DNA from: Pirellula sp. | GTDB lineage: Bacteria > Planctomycetota > Planctomycetia > Pirellulales > PNKZ01 | DNA: 64,000 bases | Reading direction: 5' to 3' | NCBI GenBank assembly: GCA_013822735.1 | Contig: PNKZ01000001.1 | Location: 620,001-684,000, forward strand | Part shown: positions 1 through 8,466 of the stretch, in pieces | Position numbering within the stretch: position 1 is the first letter of the stretch | Layout of the letters: each line of letters starts with the position of its first letter | The notes under the pieces: generated by a model | What the model was told of the DNA's origin: nothing | The model's input: the letters and a program-made list of their open reading frames with translations, nothing else | The model's database searches: none | Program-made: the position numbers and the translations under genes

Positions 1-2
1 CG

Positions 3-695
3 CAGGCCGAGCCGGTGCGCATCTCATCGCTCCGCTGGGAAGCGGCCAATTGGGAACTCAACGAAAAGCTGCGCCACGTCGAACGGGTAACGGCGACTGC
101 CCGCCGCCGCTACGACGAACCGAGCCCGCATGCTTCCGCAGGCCCGCACTTCGCGCTGCCGTACGTTCCTACACAGCCCGCTTCGAATTTTCGCGCTGAA
201 GCGGAACCGCCGGCCTTCGCGCCGCCGCCGCGTCAACCGTATGGTCCGCCGGCGTACGCTCCGCAATATCCATCGCCGCATAGTCCGAGCGGTCCGCAAG
301 ATCCTTACCCGAGCGCGCCGGCTCCCGAGTCGGCGCCGCACGAATGGAACGAGCAGGACGATCGGCCGCGCCCGGGCGTGTTCGCCGCTTCGGTCGTGAC
401 GTGGATTTTTCTCGGCCTGGCAACCACGGCCTTCAGCTGCGGCGGATTCCTCGCCGCTTGGGGAGCCGTCGTCGAACGCGAAGCGTTGCAACGGCTCGGC
501 ATGCCGATCTTGCTCGGCGGCGTCTTGGCGCTGGTCGTCGGCGTCTTGCCGCAGGTGATGCTCAAGAGCCTCGAAGACGAACGGAAACGCCGCGAAGAGG
601 CGGCGCATGCGGCCTGGCTCGCGGCGAAACATGAATCCGCGCATCTGTCGGAATCGGCGCGCAGGCCGGCGCACTACGAACGCCGCGCCGCGTAA
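3..695 (+). CDS. Hypothetical two-TM membrane protein, 5' end cut by window edge
   Basis: The frame is open to the left edge of the window, so the first GTG (position 15) may be internal and the protein probably starts further upstream. From that GTG there are 226 residues. Residues 35-120 are a Pro/Tyr/Ala-rich low-complexity stretch. Two membrane segments follow at about 122-150 and 162-183, then a charged, Arg/Glu-rich tail. No catalytic motif or known domain is visible. The layout suggests a soluble Pro-rich arm attached to a hairpin membrane anchor. It converges on the TPR gene that follows, with a tandem-hairpin element between them. I do not recognise the family. Confidence 0.6.
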   Translation, partial: QAEPVRISSLRWEAANWELNEKLRHVERVTATARRRYDEPSPHASAGPHFALPYVPTQPASNFRAEAEPPAFAPPPRQPYGPPAYAPQYPSPHSPSGPQDPYPSAPAPESAPHEWNEQDDRPRPGVFAASVVTWIFLGLATTAFSCGGFLAAWGAVVEREALQRLGMPILLGGVLALVVGVLPQVMLKSLEDERKRREEAAHAAWLAAKHESAHLSESARRPAHYERRAA

Positions 696-703
696 CTAGA
701 CTT

Positions 704-755
704 GCTTAGCCCGCTCGACCACGAGCGGGATTCGCGCCGCGTGGACGCGGCGCCT
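704..755. repeat. Tandem-hairpin element with CTTAG...CTAAG ends
   Basis: Two adjacent hairpins are visible: CCCGCTCG-acca-CGAGCGGG and then CGCCGCGT-gg-ACGCGGCG. The outer ends are CTTAG and CTAAG. The unit lies between two convergent genes and could act as a bidirectional terminator. Related units occur at 42100-42155, 27488-27543, 11575-11672 and, reduced, at 9641-9666 and 61396-61428. Confidence 0.7.
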
Positions 756-791
756 AAGCCCGAGACGGACGTTGATTCCAGATATCGGGTT

Positions 792-2048
792 TTAGATCTC
801 TTGTCCCGCGGCGTCGGCCTTGGCTTGCGGCGGTAACGCTTGCGGCGGATTTGGGGCAGGGGCCCGTTTCACCACCGGCTGCCCGCCTTGTGCTTCCTCC
901 GCTTCCATCCGCTGCACGATCGTGCGAAAGACGTCGATGTGCCACGTTTCGCCGGCTTGCACCTCGCGGGCCTTTGTGAAAAACGGGGCCGAACGGAGCG
1001 GATCGGCATCGAAGAAGAGCATCACGCCGGTGAGGAAATAGAGATCGGCCGAAGGTTGATCGAGGGCGGCCTGCGCTAGCGCTTCGAGGTGCGAGGTCTG
1101 CGCGAGCCGATTGTCGCCGTAGAGCTTCGTGTATTTAAACTCACCGTCGACGTACGTGCTCGAAATGCGCAGGCCGTATTTCAAGGCGTCGACCGCCGCT
1201 TCATAGCGACGCTGCGCAACGGCCGCGGCCGCTTGATGAAAGTAAGCGTCGGCGACGTCCGGCGCAGCACGCGCCGCTTCCTTGTACGCGATCCACGCAT
1301 CGCCGTATTGCTGCTTGCGAAACCAATCGTCGCCGATTTCCAGTTGCCGCTTGCTGCGCGCGCGCGCTTCGGCGTTTGTCGGAGGAATGTGCAACTTCGG
1401 CGGGTTCACGCCCCCGGCATTCACACCGAAGCCGCCGCCGTTGCGAGGCACGCCGTTGTTCAACGCCGTGTTCGGCGCGTTGTTGACGTACGTCGTGTTG
1501 TTGACGACCGACGTGCCGAGCGGCGGCGCGATTCCCATCACGCGCTGCACGGCCGCGGGTCCGTACATCACCTCGGCCGGAATGATCGCCGGCGGGAGCG
1601 CGAAGCCGTTGATGAAGGGGCGGCCGTACCAGCCGCCGTAGCGACCGTAGAACGGATAACCGCCGTAGTTGAAACCGTAACCGCCGGGAGCGTAGCCGAC
1701 GAACGGTCCGCCGCCGTAGTAGCCCGAGCCATATCCCGGACCGAAGTAGCCGCCGTTCCAGCCGCCGATGCCGTAGTTGGTATAAGCGCCGTACGGACCG
1801 TACGTCACTGCGCCCGCCGTGATGCCGGGTGTGACGAGCAGCGTCGTGCCGGAAGTGAACGACGACTGCGAACCGTAGGAGCCGAAGCCGTTGGATAATC
1901 CAAACGACGCACCGCCGCCGACCACTGCGACTTGAGCGCGCGCGACGGATGAAGTCGACACGGAAAAAATAGACGAACCGACGCCGGGGATTTGCACTCC
2001 GCAAACCACCGCCGCGGCGACGACACAGGAAAGCAATTCTCTACGCAT
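792..2048 (-). CDS. Secreted Gly/Tyr-rich protein with C-terminal TPR repeats
   Basis: A 418-residue protein with a Sec-type signal peptide; the likely cleavage is near residue 38, after ARA. Residues 84-143 are dominated by Gly and Tyr (GGYFGPGYGSGYYGGG-like), and a linker at about 180-220 is rich in Asn, Gly and Pro. Tetratricopeptide-like helices follow at about 235-300 (DDWFRKQQYGDAWIAYKEAA, then YFHQAAAAVAQRRYEAAVDA). The C-terminus is Pro/Ala-rich. TPR units usually mediate protein contacts, so an envelope-associated scaffold is a reasonable inference; no enzymatic motif is seen. It is transcribed alone, convergent with the upstream gene. Confidence 0.8.
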   Translation of the reverse strand: MRRELLSCVVAAAVVCGVQIPGVGSSIFSVSTSSVARAQVAVVGGGASFGLSNGFGSYGSQSSFTSGTTLLVTPGITAGAVTYGPYGAYTNYGIGGWNGGYFGPGYGSGYYGGGPFVGYAPGGYGFNYGGYPFYGRYGGWYGRPFINGFALPPAIIPAEVMYGPAAVQRVMGIAPPLGTSVVNNTTYVNNAPNTALNNGVPRNGGGFGVNAGGVNPPKLHIPPTNAEARARSKRQLEIGDDWFRKQQYGDAWIAYKEAARAAPDVADAYFHQAAAAVAQRRYEAAVDALKYGLRISSTYVDGEFKYTKLYGDNRLAQTSHLEALAQAALDQPSADLYFLTGVMLFFDADPLRSAPFFTKAREVQAGETWHIDVFRTIVQRMEAEEAQGGQPVVKRAPAPNPPQALPPQAKADAAGQEI

Positions 2049-2217
2049 GGCCCCGGTCCTTTGCAGAGGTGAGTATCAAAGGACCCCTCTACTATTCACT
2101 AGAGCGAACGCGGACCGGAATTGCAACATTCGTCACAAAGCCGCGAGCGGTGGTCGCGGTCTGGAACGAGCGGGGCATACCCGCGACCACCGGTCGCGGC
2201 TTGATGGGAGCGATCGA

Positions 2218-3042
2218 CTATGTCCCCATATCCGCCAGGCCGAGCACCTTCCGCAGCGCCGTAATCGCGATTTCGCCGAATTGTCGTGGCGGAATCTGCC
2301 ACAGCTGCGGGTTCATTGATTCGACCGATACGGCGCCCGTGTAGCCGATGTCTCGAAGCCGCTGGACGATCGGCTCCAAGCGAAAGTCGCCGTCTCCCGG
2401 CAGGACGCGATCGCCGTCGGACGCCATTTCACGCGGCACGGCGACGACGTCGCAAAGCTGCACGTGGAACAGATTGTCCGGCGTGAGCAGCCCCAGGTCT
2501 TCTTCTTTGCTCGGGCCGGCGTAGTAATGAAACACGTCGAAGCAGAGGCCCAGGTTCGGCGAACCGATCTGCTCGACCAAGGCCACGGCCGTTTGCAGGT
2601 TGTTCCCCAAGGTCGCCGTCGCTTGAAACTCTAAGGCCAGCCGTACGCCGGCCGCTTGCGCCTTTTGCGCCGCTTGAGCGAGCGAGACATTGATGCGGTC
2701 GAGCGCCGCTTGATCAAGCGGGCCGTGGATATCGCCGGCGACGACGAGCGTGCCGACGCCGAGTTCCGCCAACAGCGCGAGCCGCTTCTCAAAGTGGTTC
2801 CAATGTTCGCGCCGCGCGTCCCCTTGGCTGATGAGCAAGCCCCCTTGGAACGACGCCACGGGCGCGGCGATGCCGTGCGTAGCCAGCAACTCTTTCAAGT
2901 CGCTGGGTGTGCGATCTTTAAGCCAACCCTCGACCTTGCCGAGCCAGAGTTCGATCGCCTCGACATGCCCGGCGGCGTAGTCTTCGACGTCTTTCTCCAG
3001 CGGAGCATGGAGCGAGCAGATTTGGCTGAGTGCGGGGAGCAT
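2218..3042 (-). CDS. Sugar phosphate isomerase/epimerase, AP-endonuclease-2-like TIM barrel
   Basis: A 274-residue protein of the xylose-isomerase-like TIM-barrel superfamily. Metal-ligand-type residues stand at the ends of predicted strands: E138 (LALEFQA), D169 (GLCFDVFHYY), the histidine in HVQLCD near 193, and E241 (VSVESMN). This pattern fits family members that isomerise or epimerise keto-sugars with a divalent metal. The substrate cannot be told from the sequence. It lies downstream of glyS on the same strand, separated by paired heptamer arrays, so cotranscription is possible but not shown. EboE belongs to the same superfamily, but no ebo genes flank this one. Confidence 0.85.
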   Translation of the reverse strand: MLPALSQICSLHAPLEKDVEDYAAGHVEAIELWLGKVEGWLKDRTPSDLKELLATHGIAAPVASFQGGLLISQGDARREHWNHFEKRLALLAELGVGTLVVAGDIHGPLDQAALDRINVSLAQAAQKAQAAGVRLALEFQATATLGNNLQTAVALVEQIGSPNLGLCFDVFHYYAGPSKEEDLGLLTPDNLFHVQLCDVVAVPREMASDGDRVLPGDGDFRLEPIVQRLRDIGYTGAVSVESMNPQLWQIPPRQFGEIAITALRKVLGLADMGT

Positions 3043-3055
3043 GAGGATGGGTCCG

Positions 3056-3138
3056 TGGTCAGTTGTCCGTAGTCCGTTGCATTATTACCGACGCTTCATC
3101 ACTCACCACTGACAACGGACTACTGACGACGGACAACT
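3056..3138. repeat. Inverted heptamer arrays (GTTGTCC / GGACAAC type)
   Basis: The left arm reads GTTGTCC GTAGTCC GTTGCA from 3062. The right arm reads TGACAAC GGACTAC TGACGAC GGACAAC at 3110-3137. Both have a strict 7-base step and are mutually complementary, so the transcript of the glyS downstream region could fold into a long imperfect hairpin. The core holds a short ATCACTC-like stretch. Confidence 0.8.
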
Positions 3139-3141
3139 CGC

Positions 3142-4809
3142 CTATTCCCCCTTCACCAGCTTGGTGATCTCGGCCGGGCAATCATCGGCTTTGATGCGCC
3201 ATTGCTTCAGGCTGTCGCGATCGCGCACCGTCACGGTGCCGTCGGTGAGCGTTTGGCCGTCGACCGTGATGCAGTACGGCGTGCCGATTTCGTCTTGGCG
3301 ACGATAACGGCGTCCGACCGCGCCGCCGTCGTCGTAGAAAGCGTTGAACTGTTTCTTGAGCGCGCGATAGATCTTCTGCGCCGCCTCGGGCATGCCGTCT
3401 TTCTTCACCAGCGGGAGCACCGCCGCTTTGATCGGCGCAAGCCGTGGATGTAGCTTCAGCACGACGCGCTCTTGCGGCTTGCCGTTTTCGTCCGGAGCGG
3501 TGTCTTCGTGATAGGCCTCGCAGAGGAACGCGAGCGTGGCCCGATCCGCGCCGGCCGACGGTTCGATCACGTGCGGAATGAACCGCTCCTTCGCTTGATC
3601 GTCGTAGTAGCTCAAATCCTTGCCGCTGCCGCGGTGCTTCGGCTTGCCGTCGGGGCCGAGCTCGACCTGCAAAGGCCGCGTTTCGGGATTGAGCTTTCCT
3701 TCCATGTGACTGCGAAGATCGAAGTCGCCGCGATGCGCCACCCCTTCCAGCTCGCCGAATTCGCCGGCCGGCAAGAACGGGAATGCGTACTCAATGTCGG
3801 CCGTGCCCGTCGAGTAGTGACTCAATTCTTCGGCATGGTGCTCGCGTAATTGCAACCGCTCGCGCGGCAGTCCGAGATCGAGATACCATTGATACCGGCG
3901 ATTGCGCCAGTAGGTGTACCAGGCTTGGCTGGATTCCGGCTTGCAGAAGAACTCAATCTCCATCTGCTCGAACTCGCGCGAGCGGAACGTAAAGTTGCGC
4001 GGCGTAATCTCGTTGCGGAAACTCTTGCCGATTTGTGCGATGCCCACGGGCACCTTCACGCGCGAACTATCGATGACGTTCTTGAAGTTGACGAAGATCC
4101 CTTGCGCCGTTTCGGGACGAAGGAAAGCGGCGTCGTCATCGCCGCCGAGCGCGCCGACGATGGTCTTGAACATCAGGTTGAACTCGCGCGGCTCCGTGAG
4201 CGAACCGGCGCCGTTCACATCAGGGCCGATCACGTCGGCCAGCGTGACCCCTTGTTTGAGCAAGTCCGGCAGTTTCTTGACGTCGGAAATCTTGAAGGCT
4301 TCGTCCACGTTCTTGGAACGGATAGACAGCTTTCCCCCGGCACGTTTGTAGACGTCGGCCTTTTGCTCGTCGGGCGTCGCGGCCAGCGTGGTCCAGTATT
4401 CGCCAAACTCGGCCCGCTTGCTGATCTCGGGATTCGTCGAGAACTTCGGCGTCACCTCGAGCCGAACGACATACAACTGGTCGAACCGATAGCGCTTCTT
4501 CGACTCTTTACAGTCGACCATGAAATCATGGAACAAGTCGTAGTGGCCTGAGCACTTCCAGACCTGCGGATGCATGATGATCGTGCAGTCGAGGCCGGCC
4601 ATGTCGAACGTCGACGGCGCGCCGGGCAGTTGCGAGAGCTCGTCATGGCCCGAGACCATGTCGTGCCACCAGGCTTCTTTAACGTTGCGCTTGAGCTCGA
4701 CGCCTAAGGGGCCGTAGTCCCAGAAGCCGTTGAAGCCGCCGTAGATTTCCGAGCTTTGGAAGAGAAAGCCTCGCCGTTTGCAGAGCGAGACGAGTTTGTC
4801 CATGTCCAT
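3142..4809 (-). CDS. glyS: Glycyl-tRNA synthetase, dimeric (single-chain) type
   Basis: A 555-residue class II aminoacyl-tRNA synthetase of the alpha2 (GlyQS) type, which charges tRNA-Gly in the cytoplasm. The N-terminus has the family signature (RRGFLFQSSEIYGG, then GFWDYGPLGVELK at 28-40). Motif 2 elements are clear: RPETAQG at 231-237 and GKSFRNEITPRNFTFRSREF at 261-280. The C-terminal anticodon-binding domain runs from about 430. Residues 125-200 form a longer insertion between the N-terminal module and motif 2. Two starts are possible: M1 or M3 (MDMDKLV). A heptamer array lies immediately upstream. Confidence 0.97.
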   Translation of the reverse strand: MDMDKLVSLCKRRGFLFQSSEIYGGFNGFWDYGPLGVELKRNVKEAWWHDMVSGHDELSQLPGAPSTFDMAGLDCTIIMHPQVWKCSGHYDLFHDFMVDCKESKKRYRFDQLYVVRLEVTPKFSTNPEISKRAEFGEYWTTLAATPDEQKADVYKRAGGKLSIRSKNVDEAFKISDVKKLPDLLKQGVTLADVIGPDVNGAGSLTEPREFNLMFKTIVGALGGDDDAAFLRPETAQGIFVNFKNVIDSSRVKVPVGIAQIGKSFRNEITPRNFTFRSREFEQMEIEFFCKPESSQAWYTYWRNRRYQWYLDLGLPRERLQLREHHAEELSHYSTGTADIEYAFPFLPAGEFGELEGVAHRGDFDLRSHMEGKLNPETRPLQVELGPDGKPKHRGSGKDLSYYDDQAKERFIPHVIEPSAGADRATLAFLCEAYHEDTAPDENGKPQERVVLKLHPRLAPIKAAVLPLVKKDGMPEAAQKIYRALKKQFNAFYDDGGAVGRRYRRQDEIGTPYCITVDGQTLTDGTVTVRDRDSLKQWRIKADDCPAEITKLVKGE

Positions 4810-4819
4810 GGCGGAGTCA

Positions 4820-4843
4820 GTTGTCCGTTGTCAGTGGTCAGGT
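4820..4843. repeat. Heptamer array upstream of glyS
   Basis: GTTGTCC GTTGTCA GTGGTCA GGTC runs with a 7-base step just 10 bases outside the glyS start codon. It uses the same word as the inverted arrays downstream of glyS (3056-3138) and between accB and accC (39054-39137). Confidence 0.75.
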
Positions 4844-4899
4844 CGTGAGCGAACGCGCCGAAGCGAACTAAAGAGTGTAATCCTGCGGAGAAAAATGGT

Positions 4900-5661
4900 C
4901 TACCGCAGCGTGATGCGGCCCGTCGCTTGGTCGAGCCTTGGCAGTACGCCGCAAGCGTCGATCGCCGCGGCGGTGTCAATGTCGGCGTCGAAGCCTTCGG
5001 CGATGAGGTTTCGGCCCCCTTGGCATTCGCGCAGGGCCATGCTAATCGCTACGGGGAAACGTATCGAGTCGCGGACAGAGGCAGGTACAGCGTTCTGCCA
5101 GGAATGGAAGGCAAGGCGAGCCTGATCGTTCCATTGCCATTCCGGACCTACATAGGAGCAGCAAACTCTCTCAATCAACGCTCCGGCAAAGAGCGCATCT
5201 TCAAACGTTATGGCTCCATTGGTGCCTGCACAGACAATATCGATGGCTTGTCGTTGTGAAAGATGTTTTGCAAGGGTCGAAAGATTGACGAACGCTCCCA
5301 TCAGCAACTCGCCGGCTTGCGCGGCTCGGCGCATGGCACGGGTGCCGTTCGTCGTGGTGAACACCACGGTGCGATCGGCGACGGCCGCGGCGGTGTATTC
5401 CGAAGGGGAGTTGCCGAAGTGGAATCCTTCGATGCGGCGTCCGAGCCGTTCGCCCCCCAGGAGCGCGTCGGGTCCGAGCTTCGCGGCCGTCTCGCGAGCC
5501 TCGTCGATCTCCAAGCACGGCACCACGCACGCGGCCCCGGCCTGGAGCGCACGGCAGATCGTCGTGGTCGCGCGCAGCACGTCGACGACGACCACGGTGC
5601 GGCCGGCCAGATCGGCGGGGTCGACGAGCGCGGGCAGGAGATGGACGCGAAGTTCTTGCAT
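4900..5661 (-). CDS. comB: 2-phosphosulfolactate phosphatase family protein (ComB)
   Basis: A 253-residue member of the ComB family. The founding member dephosphorylates 2-phosphosulfolactate in coenzyme M synthesis, a Mg-dependent reaction. The family hallmarks are present: VVVVDVLRATTTI near the N-terminus, then the LGGERLGRRIEGFHFGNSP stretch, then FTTTNGTRA, and CAGTNG near residue 165. ComB homologues are common in bacteria that make no coenzyme M, so the true substrate here is open (sulfolactate metabolism is one option). The reading frame is open for 27 more codons upstream, but MQELRVHLLP at 5661 matches the family N-terminus and was chosen. Confidence 0.9.
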   Translation of the reverse strand: MQELRVHLLPALVDPADLAGRTVVVVDVLRATTTICRALQAGAACVVPCLEIDEARETAAKLGPDALLGGERLGRRIEGFHFGNSPSEYTAAAVADRTVVFTTTNGTRAMRRAAQAGELLMGAFVNLSTLAKHLSQRQAIDIVCAGTNGAITFEDALFAGALIERVCCSYVGPEWQWNDQARLAFHSWQNAVPASVRDSIRFPVAISMALRECQGGRNLIAEGFDADIDTAAAIDACGVLPRLDQATGRITLR

Positions 5662-5761
5662 GGCAAAACGCGTGAAATCGCTCGGGAAAAGCCGCATCCT
5701 AGCACGAAGGCCCCCTTGCAACCCAGGGGCGGGCGACAACAATCTGAACTGACGCTTATTG

Positions 5762-5780
5762 CCTAACGCCTAACGCCTCG
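5762..5780. repeat. Short heptamer array (CCTAACG)
   Basis: CCTAACG CCTAACG CCTCG follows a 7-base step in the divergent spacer between comB and ubiE, ending 6 bases before the ubiE start. Confidence 0.5.
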
Positions 5781-5786
5781 TATTCC

Positions 5787-6500
5787 ATGGCCGTCGATAA
5801 AACAGAACGCAAGATTCGGAGCATGTTCGGCGAGATTGCGCCGCGCTACGATTTGCTGAACCACCTGTTGTCGATGTCGATCGATAAGCGTTGGCGGAAG
5901 AAAACGGTCGGTCTCGTGCCGCCGCTGGCCGGAGCGGGTCCGATCTTGGACCTTTGCACCGGCACGGGCGATTTGGCGCTGGCGTACGATCGCGCGGCCG
6001 GCGGCAAGCTGCCGATCGTCGGCGCGGACTTTTGCCACCCGATGTTGACGATCGGGCGCAAGAAGGGGATCGAAGCCGGCGGCGACGGACGGGTGACGTT
6101 CGTCGAAGCCGATGCGCAGCACCTGCCGTTTCCCGATGCGAAGTTTCAGATCGTCTGCGTGGCGTTCGGCCTGCGCAACGTGACCGACACGGACCAAGGA
6201 TTGCGCGAAATGACGCGCGTCTGTGCGCCGGGCGGAAAGGTGGCGGTGCTGGAGTTTTCGCAACCGGCGTGGAAGCCGTTCCGCGCGGTTTACAATTGGT
6301 ACTTCAAGAATATTCTGCCGCGCATCGGGCAATGGCTCAGCGGCTCGCCGCAACAGGCCTACACGTATCTGCCGGCGAGCGTCGGCGAGTTTCCCTGCGG
6401 TGAAGCGCTGGCCGTGCGGATGCGCAACGCCGGACTCCGCGAAGTGTGGTTTAAGCCGTTCACGCTGGGAATCGCGACGTTGTACGTCGGCACGAAGTGA
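5787..6500 (+). CDS. ubiE: Demethylmenaquinone/ubiquinone C-methyltransferase UbiE/MenG
   Basis: A 237-residue SAM-dependent methyltransferase that performs the last C-methylation of menaquinone. The SAM-binding motif I is ILDLCTGTGDLAL (53-65). The UbiE signature YDLLNHLLSMSIDKRWRK occupies 21-38. GADFCHPML and FGLRNVTDTDQGLREM follow in the usual order, and AVLEFSQPAW is the C-terminal signature. It opens a block of quinone genes (ubiX, ubiA and mqnE follow on the same strand). Because mqnE is the futalosine-pathway radical SAM enzyme, the product here is most likely menaquinone rather than ubiquinone. Confidence 0.96.
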   Translation: MAVDKTERKIRSMFGEIAPRYDLLNHLLSMSIDKRWRKKTVGLVPPLAGAGPILDLCTGTGDLALAYDRAAGGKLPIVGADFCHPMLTIGRKKGIEAGGDGRVTFVEADAQHLPFPDAKFQIVCVAFGLRNVTDTDQGLREMTRVCAPGGKVAVLEFSQPAWKPFRAVYNWYFKNILPRIGQWLSGSPQQAYTYLPASVGEFPCGEALAVRMRNAGLREVWFKPFTLGIATLYVGTK

Positions 6501-6502
6501 CG

Positions 6503-6617
6503 GAGTTCGCGCCAACACGCGAAGACGCCAAGTTCGCAAAGATAGGAAGAGAATGCAGGATACGCCGCGAGCACGACTTTCATTTCTGTCTTTGCGTCTT
6601 AGCGTCTTGGCGCGAGG
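6503..6617. repeat. Inverted octamer arrays (CGCCAAGA / CTTGGCGC type)
   Basis: The left arm reads CGCCAACA CGCGAAGA CGCCAAGT TCGCAAAG. The right arm, about 60 bases on, reads CTTTGCGT CTTAGCGT CTTGGCGC. Both step by 8 bases and are mutually complementary. They lie between ubiE and ubiX, inside the presumed transcription unit. A one-armed copy occurs at 26813-26850. Confidence 0.75.
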
Positions 6618-6626
6618 TTTTTCCGA

Positions 6627-7355
6627 ATGACCAGTGCGTCCCCCAAAATCGTGCTTGCCATCACCGGCGCCAGCGGGGCCGTTTATGCCGTGCGCCTGTT
6701 GGACGTGCTGTTGGCCGCCGGGTGCGACTTGGCCGTGAGCATTTCGCCAGCCGGAGCGTCAGTGCTCAAGCAGGAACTGGATCTTGATATCGATCTGAAG
6801 TCCGTCGGCTTCGGCGATCTCTTGCCGCCGACTGCGGAAGCGTTTGCCGGTGACGCGCGGTGGAAGACCTTGCGGGCAGTGTTGGGCGACGGGCCGCTCG
6901 CAACCCATGCGGTCCTATCCGCTGACCCCTCACCCCTGACCCCTCACCCCTCTTCCACAGATCGCTTCACCTATCACCATCATCAGAATCTATTCGCCCC
7001 GATCGCCAGCGGTTCTTCGCTTACGGCCGGTATGGTCGTCTGCCCTTGCAGCGGCGGAACCTTGAGCGGCATTGCGCACGGCACGAGTGCGAACCTCATT
7101 CAGCGGGCCGCCGACGTGCATCTCAAGGAACGACGCAAGTTGATTCTCGTGCCGCGCGAGACGCCGCTCTCGATGATTCAGCTCGACAACATGCGCCGCT
7201 GCGCCGAAGCCGGTGCGGTCGTTCTCCCCGCCATGCCGGGCTGGTACAGCGGGGCCCGTACGCTCAGAGACTTGGTCGACTTCGTCGTGGCCCGAATTTG
7301 CGACCAGCTCGGCGTGCCGAATGCGCTGATGAAGCGCTGGGGAGCGCCGGAATGA
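6627..7355 (+). CDS. ubiX: UbiX-like flavin prenyltransferase with repeat-encoded insert
   Basis: A 242-residue flavin prenyltransferase of the UbiX/Pad1 family. The family makes prenylated FMN, the cofactor of UbiD-type decarboxylases. Visible signatures are the N-terminal ITGASGAVYAVRLL (12-25), HHHQNLFAPIASGS (117-130), MVVCPCSGGTLSGIAHG (136-152), and RKLILVPRETPLS (170-182). Family members are about 190-210 residues; the excess lies at residues 66-112. Residues 98-110 are encoded by a CTGACCC/CTCACCC heptamer array (6918-6955) of the kind otherwise seen between genes. The stop overlaps the ubiA start by 4 bases (ATGA), so the two are translationally coupled. Confidence 0.93.
   Translation: MTSASPKIVLAITGASGAVYAVRLLDVLLAAGCDLAVSISPAGASVLKQELDLDIDLKSVGFGDLLPPTAEAFAGDARWKTLRAVLGDGPLATHAVLSADPSPLTPHPSSTDRFTYHHHQNLFAPIASGSSLTAGMVVCPCSGGTLSGIAHGTSANLIQRAADVHLKERRKLILVPRETPLSMIQLDNMRRCAEAGAVVLPAMPGWYSGARTLRDLVDFVVARICDQLGVPNALMKRWGAPE
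6918..6955. repeat. Heptamer array inside the ubiX coding sequence
   Basis: CTGACCC CTCACCC CTGACCC CTCACCC CTC, step 7 bases. It is read in a frame without stops and encodes Pro/Ser/Thr-rich residues in a surface-loop position of UbiX. Confidence 0.85.
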
Positions 7356-8404
7356 CGAATGTCGAAGCTCGAATGACGAATTCCGGGAAGCCTTCGGTTT
7401 GGGCGCGCGTGCGGATGTTCGGCGAATTGATCCGGTTCAGTCATACGATCTTCGCACTGCCGTTTGCGCTGCTGAGTGCGGCAATGGCCTTGTGGATGCG
7501 AAGTCTGATTTTTGACTACGTCGATCTCGCCGTCGCTCAAGCATTCGTTGAAGACACGCGGTCTCCTAGTGAACAGCAGGCCGGTCTGATTATCACGGCG
7601 AATTCCACATGGTGGAAAAGTTGGCGGTGGCAAGAAATTGTTGGCATCCTGCTGTGTATGGTTTTTGCACGGAGCGCCGCCATGGCTTTTAATCGAGTCG
7701 TCGATTGGAAGTTCGACGCCGAAAATCCGCGGACGGTGAAGCGGCACATTCCGGCCGGACTGATGTCGCGCGGCACGGTGATCGGTTGGACCATCGCTTG
7801 CTCCATCGGCTTCGTCGCTTCGACGGCGCTGTTTCTGCCGAACAAGTGGCCGCTGATTCTCTCGGTTCCGTTTCTCGCTTTCATCTGCGGCTATAGCCTA
7901 ACGAAGCGATTTACCTCGCTCGCGCACTTTTGGCTCGGCATGTCGTTGATGCTCGCTCCGGTATCTGCGTGGATTGCCGTTCTAGGAGACCTTACGTTTC
8001 ACATTTCGCACATTCCTAACCTCGCGCCGCCTCTGGTGCTCGGCGGAGCGGTGCTCCTCTGGGTCGCAGGCTTCGACATTATTTATTCCACGCAGGACGT
8101 CGACGTCGATCGCAAGCTCCGGCTTCGGAGCGTGCCGGCGCGGTTCGGCGTCGCCGGAGCTTTGCGCATTGCCGCATTGTGCCACTTGGGGACGATCGGC
8201 CTGCTGTTCTTAGTGCCAAGCGTTTTTCCGGCGTTTGGCTTCGTCTGGTACGGCGGGGTCGCGCTCGTCGCCCTGTTGCTGGCGTACGAGCACGCGCTGG
8301 TCCGGCCCGACGACTTGAGCCGCGTGAATGCGGCATTTTTTAACTGTAATGCCGTTGTGAGTTTAGGGCTGCTCGCGGTCGGCATCGCCGATTTGCTCGT
8401 TTGA
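7352..8404 (+). CDS. mqnP: UbiA-family polyprenyltransferase (MqnP-like)
   Basis: A 350-residue membrane prenyltransferase. Both Asp-rich motifs are present: NRVVDWKFD in the first conserved loop and YSTQDVDVD in the second, which bind Mg and the polyprenyl diphosphate. Eight to nine hydrophobic segments are visible. The enzyme would attach the polyprenyl tail to the dihydroxynaphthoate-type precursor in the inner membrane. The loop between the first segments (about 45-80, containing SPSEQQAGLI) is longer than usual. I chose the ATG at 7352 because it forms an ATGA overlap with ubiX; a second ATG lies 7 codons on. The neighbour mqnE favours MqnP over a ubiquinone role. Confidence 0.92.
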   Translation: MTNVEARMTNSGKPSVWARVRMFGELIRFSHTIFALPFALLSAAMALWMRSLIFDYVDLAVAQAFVEDTRSPSEQQAGLIITANSTWWKSWRWQEIVGILLCMVFARSAAMAFNRVVDWKFDAENPRTVKRHIPAGLMSRGTVIGWTIACSIGFVASTALFLPNKWPLILSVPFLAFICGYSLTKRFTSLAHFWLGMSLMLAPVSAWIAVLGDLTFHISHIPNLAPPLVLGGAVLLWVAGFDIIYSTQDVDVDRKLRLRSVPARFGVAGALRIAALCHLGTIGLLFLVPSVFPAFGFVWYGGVALVALLLAYEHALVRPDDLSRVNAAFFNCNAVVSLGLLAVGIADLLV

Positions 8405-8466
8405 GCTTGGTTGTTACGATTAGTTAGCGAAATAAGTGTTTGCCGAAGTTCGAGAAAGCAACGTAC

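Noticed and set aside
3056-3138. Repeats considered as CRISPR
   Set aside because: The period is 7-8 bases, with no 20-40-base repeat/spacer alternation and no cas genes in the window.
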